Positions 59,209-64,000 of a DNA stretch of 64,000 bases are shown one piece after another. The notes beneath the pieces are model-generated. The model saw only the letters and a program-made list of their open reading frames with translations, did not search any database and had not been told where the DNA came from. The stretch is taken from positions 3,449,001-3,513,000 of the forward strand of contig NZ_CP034448.1 in assembly GCF_003952465.1 (NCBI RefSeq), in the 5' to 3' direction. A program made the position numbers and the translations under genes. Positions within the stretch are counted from its first letter, which is position 1; the number at the start of each line of letters is the position of its first letter. The stretch comes from Mesorhizobium sp. M1B.F.Ca.ET.045.04.1.1. Lineage in GTDB: Bacteria > Pseudomonadota > Alphaproteobacteria > Rhizobiales > Rhizobiaceae.

Positions 59209-59559
59209 CTATTTCTTCCGTTGGTTAGCTAGGTCCCGGTGGCGAATCTCCGCGCATCGCTTTGATTTTGTTGATTTATGGTAGGCCCTGTGGCCCCGTA
59301 GACGAAGGACAAGACCACGGCGAGCGATGCTCAGAACGAGGGCGGCCGCATTCGCCTCCTCAGACTGCTGGCGGTAGTAGTTCGGGTCGCGAACGGTCGT
59401 GAAGTTGCGGCGGTCTGATACCGGATTGAAACCCATAGCGTAGAGATCGGAGACAACGACCTCGTGGCCAGCCGCAGACAGCGCCCCCTGCGCCGCGCGG
59501 GTCAGGGCGCCATTGAAGCTGTAGGGCTCGGGGTGGGCGTGAACGATGAAGATGCGCAC
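59209..59559 (-). pseudogene. Truncated flavodoxin-fold NAD(P)H oxidoreductase
   Basis: The N-terminal 75 residues (MRIFIVHAHPEPYSFNGALTR and AAGHEVVVSDLYAMGFNP, DRRNFTTVRDPNYYRQQ) are a KefF/MdaB-type Flavodoxin_2 start. Then the sequence departs from the family and ends after about 116 residues, lacking the FMN/active-site second half. The break lies about 100 bases from the tRNA. Confidence 0.7.
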
Positions 59560-59586
59560 CGTGCTTTTCCCACGCGGTCAAAATGT

Positions 59587-60075
59587 TCACTTTCCAGATG
59601 TCGATAGGGTTCGCTCGGCGACGTAGTCGAGCGAGAAAACACCTGCGCCGCGTACCAGCACGAGAAGCAGCAGCGACGCCCAGAGCAGATGCTCCGCCCA
59701 GTTCTCCGGATAGACGAAGATCTGGATGACAGAGACGACACCGAGAAGCATCAGAGCACCGAGACGCGAAAAGGCCCCAAAGAAAAGCAGCACCGAGCCG
59801 GTGATTTCGGCCGTCGTCGCCAGTGGCGCTGCGATCGATGGATCGATGAACGGCAGATTGTATTCGCTGGCGAAGAGCTGCAGCGTCACCGGCCAGGACG
59901 CCAGCTTGCTCTGCGCCGACTGCCAGAAGACATGGGCCACCGCCACACGCGCAGCGAGCTGAACCAGCGAGAGGGGAATGTGTTCGGGCAGCTTGATCAC
60001 ACGTCTATAGAAACCGAATAAACCGGTCTGGCTCGTCGAGGAAGGTTCTGAAATTGCGGTCATGACTGTCTCCAT
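59587..60075 (-). CDS. DoxX-family membrane protein of bufferin cluster
   Basis: 162 residues, four membrane helices (VQLAARVAVAHVFWQSAQSKL, TAEITGSVLLFFGAFSRLGAL). DoxX proteins in bufferin operons are often called BufD. The ATG at 60075 overlaps the upstream TGA (TGATG); ATG 60063 is an alternative start. Last gene of the four-gene unit. Role presumed in redox or precursor handling, not established. Confidence 0.85.
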   Translation of the reverse strand: METVMTAISEPSSTSQTGLFGFYRRVIKLPEHIPLSLVQLAARVAVAHVFWQSAQSKLASWPVTLQLFASEYNLPFIDPSIAAPLATTAEITGSVLLFFGAFSRLGALMLLGVVSVIQIFVYPENWAEHLLWASLLLLVLVRGAGVFSLDYVAERTLSTSGK

Positions 60076-60860
60076 CAGTTTGAGAGGGGAGGCACGGTGA
60101 TGCGCACGTTTGTGACGAGCCCGTCGGCGAACAGGCGCACGAGCGCGGAAACGAGGTCGAAGTTCGGTTCGAGCGCATTCGCGCGGCTTGCAGCATGTTC
60201 GAGGCCGAAGCCGTGCTTGAGAGAATGGCGGAAGGCGAAGTCTGCGCGGTCGAGAAGAACCAGGCGAACGCTGTTCCCGGCCCGCCACAACGCCGCGCGT
60301 TCGGGGCGCCTCGTCCAGGTGCAATGCTGGTCGACCGCCGTGCCCTGCTGGTGCGCCGTCCACACCGACAGGATCGACCAGTGTGAAACGATCAGCCTGA
60401 GCGATGGCTGCAGCAGGATATCGGGCGAAGGCCCCAGGTCGATCTTGTCATAGTCCGCAAGGGTGCGGGGCGGCAGCGAAGTCGTATCTAGCGCCTCGGC
60501 GATGGCCCATTCGAGCCGCGCCGTTTCGGCGACGATCGGCATATCGGACAGCGTGTCGATCGTCTTGAGGAAACGCGGGAAGCCGGCGCCATAGCGTGCA
60601 AGGCGCGATTCAACCGGCGGATGACGTCGAATGAACTCGCTCGCCACGTAACGGAAGAACCGTTCGTCCACCAGGCGAACGGTGACCGGGAAGACAGCCA
60701 TCAGCACCGCGGTGAGCGAACTGCGCGTGTTGTTCTGGTAGATGCGCAGGCGGGCCAGTGGATCGGCCTTGCCGGCGGTCAGCATTTTCGCGGAGACCAT
60801 TGGTTCGATGGCAAGCACCGAGCGCGCCATGGTGGTCTGCAGGTGTTCAAGCGGCAACAT
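60075..60860 (-). CDS. Bufferin-maturation partner protein (DUF2063, BufC-like)
   Basis: 261 residues with the DUF2063 N-terminal domain: LARLRIYQNNTRSSLTAVLMAVFPVTVRLVDERFF. These HvfC/BufC proteins work with the MNIO enzyme and recruit its substrate peptide. It overlaps the upstream gene by 14 bases and the downstream DoxX gene by one base (TGATG). Confidence 0.9.
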   Translation of the reverse strand: MLPLEHLQTTMARSVLAIEPMVSAKMLTAGKADPLARLRIYQNNTRSSLTAVLMAVFPVTVRLVDERFFRYVASEFIRRHPPVESRLARYGAGFPRFLKTIDTLSDMPIVAETARLEWAIAEALDTTSLPPRTLADYDKIDLGPSPDILLQPSLRLIVSHWSILSVWTAHQQGTAVDQHCTWTRRPERAALWRAGNSVRLVLLDRADFAFRHSLKHGFGLEHAASRANALEPNFDLVSALVRLFADGLVTNVRITVPPLSN

Positions 60861-61872
60861 CGTATCTTCCCTCCATTGGCGTTAAAGCGTTCGCCATCAC
60901 AGGTCCGGCCTTGGCGGCAGCAAATGCTGCAAGCACAGGCATGCTGGTCGTCACGTTTTCAAAGGGGGTAGGGGACGCGGGCCGGGGCTTGGTTGCCGCG
61001 GCCTGTCTCGCAGCCTGCTTGCGGCCGAACATGATCGAAGCGGTCAGCATGTCGGCCCACATGGCTTCGCCAAGCAGCACGTCGAGAACCGGAACGTCGG
61101 TATCCCATTCGATCAGCGTGGGTCGCGGCCCGAGGCGCGTTATGGCGTGCTCATAGAGAGCCCAAACGACCGGCGGGACCCGCGAGCCATGGTCGTCGAT
61201 CAGCACGGTGTCGGCCCCGACCTGATTGGTCGCATGACCGGCGAGATGGATCTCGCCGACAGCGCCCGCGGGCAGCACATCGATGAAGGCCTTTGCGTCG
61301 TATTGCAAATTGTGCGCCGAGACTTGGACATTGTTGACGTCCAGCAGCAGGCCACAGCCGGTCTTCGCGACGAGCGCGGCCAGGAACTCGGCCTCGTTCA
61401 TCGAGGAGTCCGCAAACGCGACATAGGCAGACAGATTTTCGATCAACACCTGCCGCTTCAGCGCGTCCTGCACCGTCTCGACATTGCGCGCCACGATCGC
61501 CAGCGCCTCTTCGTCATAGCGCAGCGGCAATAGATCGTTCAGATAGGCGCCGTCGGCGACGCTCCAGGCAAGATGCTCGGAAACGAGATCGGGCTGGAAG
61601 CGCTCGCAGACCCTGCGCAGTCGCTCTAGATGATCGCGGTCCAAACCCCGCGCGCTGCCCAGCGACAGGCCGACGCCATGCACCGAAAGCGGGTAGATCT
61701 CGCGCAGTTTTTCCAGCGCCTCGACGCCGGCGCCGTCCCCCATGTAGTTCTCGGCATGGACCTCCAGCCAGCCGGCGGAAGGCCGTCGCGTCAGCATTTC
61801 GCTGATGTGAGGGGAGCGAAGACCGATGCCCGCCGATGCGGGGATCGCGAGGGGCTGAAACGCACGGGACAT
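60847..61872 (-). CDS. MNIO-family maturase (DUF692, BufB-like)
   Basis: 341 residues. TIM-barrel multinuclear iron oxidative enzyme: metal-ligand motifs EVHAENYMGDG, SVHGVGLSLG, ENLSAY, LLDVNNVQVSAHN, EIHLAGH and DDHGSRV are all visible. MNIO enzymes convert cysteines of the partner precursor to thiooxazole-type groups. In an operon with the DUF2282 precursor just upstream (43 bases). Confidence 0.93.
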   Translation of the reverse strand: MSRAFQPLAIPASAGIGLRSPHISEMLTRRPSAGWLEVHAENYMGDGAGVEALEKLREIYPLSVHGVGLSLGSARGLDRDHLERLRRVCERFQPDLVSEHLAWSVADGAYLNDLLPLRYDEEALAIVARNVETVQDALKRQVLIENLSAYVAFADSSMNEAEFLAALVAKTGCGLLLDVNNVQVSAHNLQYDAKAFIDVLPAGAVGEIHLAGHATNQVGADTVLIDDHGSRVPPVVWALYEHAITRLGPRPTLIEWDTDVPVLDVLLGEAMWADMLTASIMFGRKQAARQAAATKPRPASPTPFENVTTSMPVLAAFAAAKAGPVMANALTPMEGRYDVAA

Positions 61873-61914
61873 CGGTCTGCTCCATTCTAAGGGTTGGCTC
61901 GAAGTCTGGATCGT

Positions 61915-62184
61915 TCAGGCTTTCGGCTTGTCGCTGCCGCCTGCGATCTTGGCGCAGCTGCCGGCGGGCACGTAGAGCCAGGAATCCGCCTGGTTGTCGG
62001 CGGTCGCGGTGCCGGCGCAGGAATGCGTCGCGGTCTGGCAGTCGTTCTGGCCCGCCTTGACGACGCCGTAGCACTTCTCGAAGGCAAAGCTGGGCTTGGC
62101 GGCGGGGCCGCTGTAGGCAGCTGTCGCGGCAAGCGAAGTGGCGGCTGCGAGGGCCGATCCGATGAGGGTCTTGGTGTTGATCAC
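61915..62184 (-). CDS. Bufferin precursor, DUF2282 (BufA1-like)
   Basis: 89 residues from a GTG start at 62184. Signal peptide (about 1-25), then a mature part with four cysteines (C38, C49, C56, C77: [27 protein letters not shown]). This is the DUF2282 pattern of periplasmic bufferins, RiPPs that chelate copper after MNIO modification of some cysteines. First gene of the cluster; no ECF sigma gene is visible in the window. Confidence 0.9.
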   Translation of the reverse strand: MINTKTLIGSALAAATSLAATAAYSGPAAKPSFAFEKCYGVVKAGQNDCQTATHSCAGTATADNQADSWLYVPAGSCAKIAGGSDKPKA

Positions 62185-62331
62185 AGGCTTGTCTCCTGGT
62201 TGGCGTTTCGAGAGAAAGACTGGCCGTGGGCCCGTCTGCAAATCAGTCTCTCCGATCGCGATGCCGAGCTGAAATGCTGTCTCGGCATGGAATTGATACG
62301 CAGTCCCTATGTCCCGGAAGGCGGCGCGAAA

Positions 62332-62360
62332 AAGCCCTCCGGCGGGGCACCGGAGGGCTT
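62332..62360 (-). terminator. Terminator between patatin-like gene and bufferin cluster
   Basis: AAGCCCTCCGG / CCGGAGGGCTT, an 11-bp stem with a minus-strand T run beyond it. It isolates the bufferin operon from upstream transcription. Confidence 0.8.
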
Positions 62361-62416
62361 GGCACCTGCATTCGGGAGTATGCGAAGCAGGCGCGGCTAG
62401 GCGGGGAGCGAGGCGC

Positions 62417-63274
62417 CTAGATGTATCGTCTTTCGCAGTTTGCGGCCGAGGTTCCATCAGTGCGCAGAGGATCAGCGGCAAGCCAGTCCGCTGCGCGCTG
62501 TCGCCCCCTGTCGCGCATGTCGGTCAGTTCGCCCCAGTCGATCCAGGGCCGCAGGAGCAGCGGAACTCCGGCACGGTATCGACTGTCGAATATGGTGTGA
62601 ACCGACGCGCATTTGGTCGAGCAATGACCCGCTGCGAGGCTGCGATCCGGACACGGCGTGGTGAAGACGGAAGGTCTGCCGGTGACGATCAGGCGATGGC
62701 GAGCTTCAGTTGCCGGGGCAGGCGGAGACTGGAAGACGTCGCCGTCACCCCAATAGACATCGCCGTCGATCTCGACAGGCAGCGAGAGGAAGGGGATCGT
62801 GGCTGCCGCGACGATCGCGTCGATCGACAACTGGTCGCTTGTGAATATCTTCACCGCATCCGTGCATGCGTTGACGGCCAGGACGCCCAGGTTCACCGGG
62901 CAGCCTTCGTCACGGATCTGCTCAAGGTCGATTGACTGTTCCAGGATCGATCGAAGCAGGCTGGCCCTGTCATCGGCGAAAACCGAGGCGTGGCTGACGC
63001 GTCGCCAGAAATTGGCGAGTGCCGTCCTCGTGCCGCGCCTGCCGCCGACGCTCAACCCATAGGCAAAGACCGCCGCCTCCATTGCGGCAAAGCCCGACGC
63101 GGTCACGCCGCTGACGCTGCAGTTTGCCTCGTCCAGCAGGCGATCGAGCACGCCCCAGACGAAAGCGCCATGTGCGTCGTTTGCCAGCACGATGTCGATC
63201 GTCCGGTCTTCCATACCAAGATCCGTCACCGACATGATGACTTGGTCTGTCTGCACTGCTGGCTGAGCAAGCAT
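62417..63274 (-). CDS. Patatin-fold protein lacking the catalytic motifs
   Basis: 285 residues. The order of elements follows patatin phospholipases: [17 protein letters not shown] (oxyanion region, usually GGGxRGxxxxGVL), [19 protein letters not shown] in place of the nucleophile elbow GxSxG, and [16 protein letters not shown] near the Asp. By alignment, the Ser of GTSAG is replaced by Gly (TASGF) and the oxyanion glycines are not conserved. No signal peptide. It may be a non-enzymatic scaffold. ATG of the 285-residue form is provisional. Confidence 0.75.
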   Translation of the reverse strand: MLAQPAVQTDQVIMSVTDLGMEDRTIDIVLANDAHGAFVWGVLDRLLDEANCSVSGVTASGFAAMEAAVFAYGLSVGGRRGTRTALANFWRRVSHASVFADDRASLLRSILEQSIDLEQIRDEGCPVNLGVLAVNACTDAVKIFTSDQLSIDAIVAAATIPFLSLPVEIDGDVYWGDGDVFQSPPAPATEARHRLIVTGRPSVFTTPCPDRSLAAGHCSTKCASVHTIFDSRYRAGVPLLLRPWIDWGELTDMRDRGRQRAADWLAADPLRTDGTSAANCERRYI

Positions 63275-63497
63275 TGTTTGGTCTCCATCCCAAGATCGTC
63301 AACAAGGCGACTGGAGAAAGACTGCCGCATCTTCTTGTTCAGCCGAAATGCCAAGGTGGCATGAAGTCCATAGGCAGATTGCATTGGCTGCCGGTCTTCG
63401 CCCATCGCACCGTCCATACCGATCAGGCCAGGCGATGCGATACGTGTCGCCAAACATCGGCACCATTGCCAGAACCGCGACCTGGAACCGGAGATGA

Positions 63498-63776
63498 ATG
63501 ATGAGAAGACAACTCGTTTGTGTGGCTGCGCTTGCAATCAGTTTTGGTGCGAGCCCAGCGTCAGCCGACCCGTTCAGTGACCTCGCCGCATTGCCGACGT
63601 TCTATACGGACGCAACGATGAAGACGATGAAACCGATGGCCGGGTTCAAGAAGGCTTGGTTCGCCCTGTCAAAGCATCACCGGGTCAAGATGACGAAGGC
63701 GTGCAACGACCCGGCGATGAGCAAGCGCCACGCCCAATTTTGCGCCAACGTGCCTGCTTTGGGTGGTGCCGACTAG
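63498..63776 (+). CDS. Small secreted protein of unknown function
   Basis: 92 residues. Signal peptide cleaved after about residue 23 (ASPASAD). The mature part has PFSDLAALPTFYTDATMKTM, a basic stretch (KAWFALSKHHRVKMTKAC) and two Cys (KACNDP, QFCANV). Not recognised. It lies between the patatin-like gene and another exported protein, next to the bufferin cluster. Confidence 0.75.
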   Translation: MMRRQLVCVAALAISFGASPASADPFSDLAALPTFYTDATMKTMKPMAGFKKAWFALSKHHRVKMTKACNDPAMSKRHAQFCANVPALGGAD

Positions 63777-63964
63777 CAGTGCTTGCCGAGCACCCCTGGA
63801 ATGCAGTGCCGGCATAAACTCCATTCGCCGACGGCATTGGCAATTTGAGCGCCGGATGAAGCAAAGTCCACCTCGGCAAACAGGAACAATAGAGTTCCAA
63901 ATGCTGCCGGTCATCAGCGCAGTCGTCAAAAGGCGATTGCACAATTCTAGAGAAAGTTCTCACC

Positions 63965-64000
63965 ATGAATATCAAAGCTATCTGCCTTGGCGCCTTTGCA
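63965..64000 (+). CDS. Start of an exported protein, cut by window end
   Basis: MNIKAICLGAFA reads like the beginning of a signal peptide, preceded by GAGAAAG. The rest lies outside the window, so no further call is possible. Confidence 0.5.
   Translation, partial: MNIKAICLGAFA

Overview
The window looks like a chromosomal segment of a high-GC alphaproteobacterium of the order Rhizobiales, most like Mesorhizobium or a close relative. The main support is the housekeeping set (carB, carA, a yqeY-like gene, dnaG, rpoD, mntH/mntR), a density of ABC transporters, LysR/MarR/TetR/PadR regulators, and several short mosaic intergenic repeats of the type common in that group. This placement is inference from protein character; no database comparison was possible.

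Layout. 1-3.7 kb is an accessory patch: a frameshifted cupin remnant, a complete IS630-type insertion sequence, then an AT-rich two-gene unit on the minus strand (P-loop ATPase plus membrane protein). Both of its genes appear to need recoding (a -1 slip at A AAA AAG, and an in-frame amber) to give full-length products, or they are freshly decaying. 3.8-23 kb is mostly core: carB, an SH3 protein, a phosphoesterase/ArsR pair, MFS, MarR/SDR, LysE/LysR, a RibD-like reductase, an isoaspartyl methyltransferase-like protein, mntH/mntR, a zinc peptidase, a Tet-type MFS, a RelE-type toxin with XRE antitoxin, carA and yqeY. 23.3-28.5 kb is one six-gene operon: PLP desulfhydrase/sulfo-lyase, Cys-Cys racemase and a polar amino-acid ABC transporter, readable as D-cysteine or as cysteate utilisation.

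28.6-44.3 kb holds a YkuD_2 protein, a stand-alone DnaB-like RecA core, GNAT, DUF983, a MocR regulator with MFS, a Na/Pi symporter, an RcnB-like protein, dnaG and rpoD, a GYD protein, a DCC protein, a His/Gly-rich PadR and HlyU. 44.4-53.7 kb has a BKACE enzyme beside a decayed sugar-ABC permease, azoR/LysR, TetR/VOC, an arginase-family enzyme, a DegP-like protease divergent from a catalytically dead paralogue plus LuxR regulator, an SDR with a hairpin over its Shine-Dalgarno, a ParD antitoxin remnant and a UPF0114 membrane protein.

54-64 kb carries a long Q/K/E-repeat OmpA-domain protein, a YcgN protein whose 3' end has expanded into an array of 29-bp hairpin units, a SIMPL protein and a tRNA(CAU). 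Next to the tRNA lie a truncated flavodoxin-fold gene and a bufferin cluster (DUF2282 precursor, DUF692/MNIO maturase, DUF2063 partner, DoxX), then a patatin-fold protein that has lost its nucleophile, a small secreted protein and the first codons of another exported protein cut by the window end.

The strongest candidates for something not yet described are the AT-rich ATPase/membrane unit with two recoding signatures, the 29-bp hairpin array, and the protease/pseudoprotease/regulator trio. The bufferin operon is a recently recognised copper-related peptide system, not a new one.
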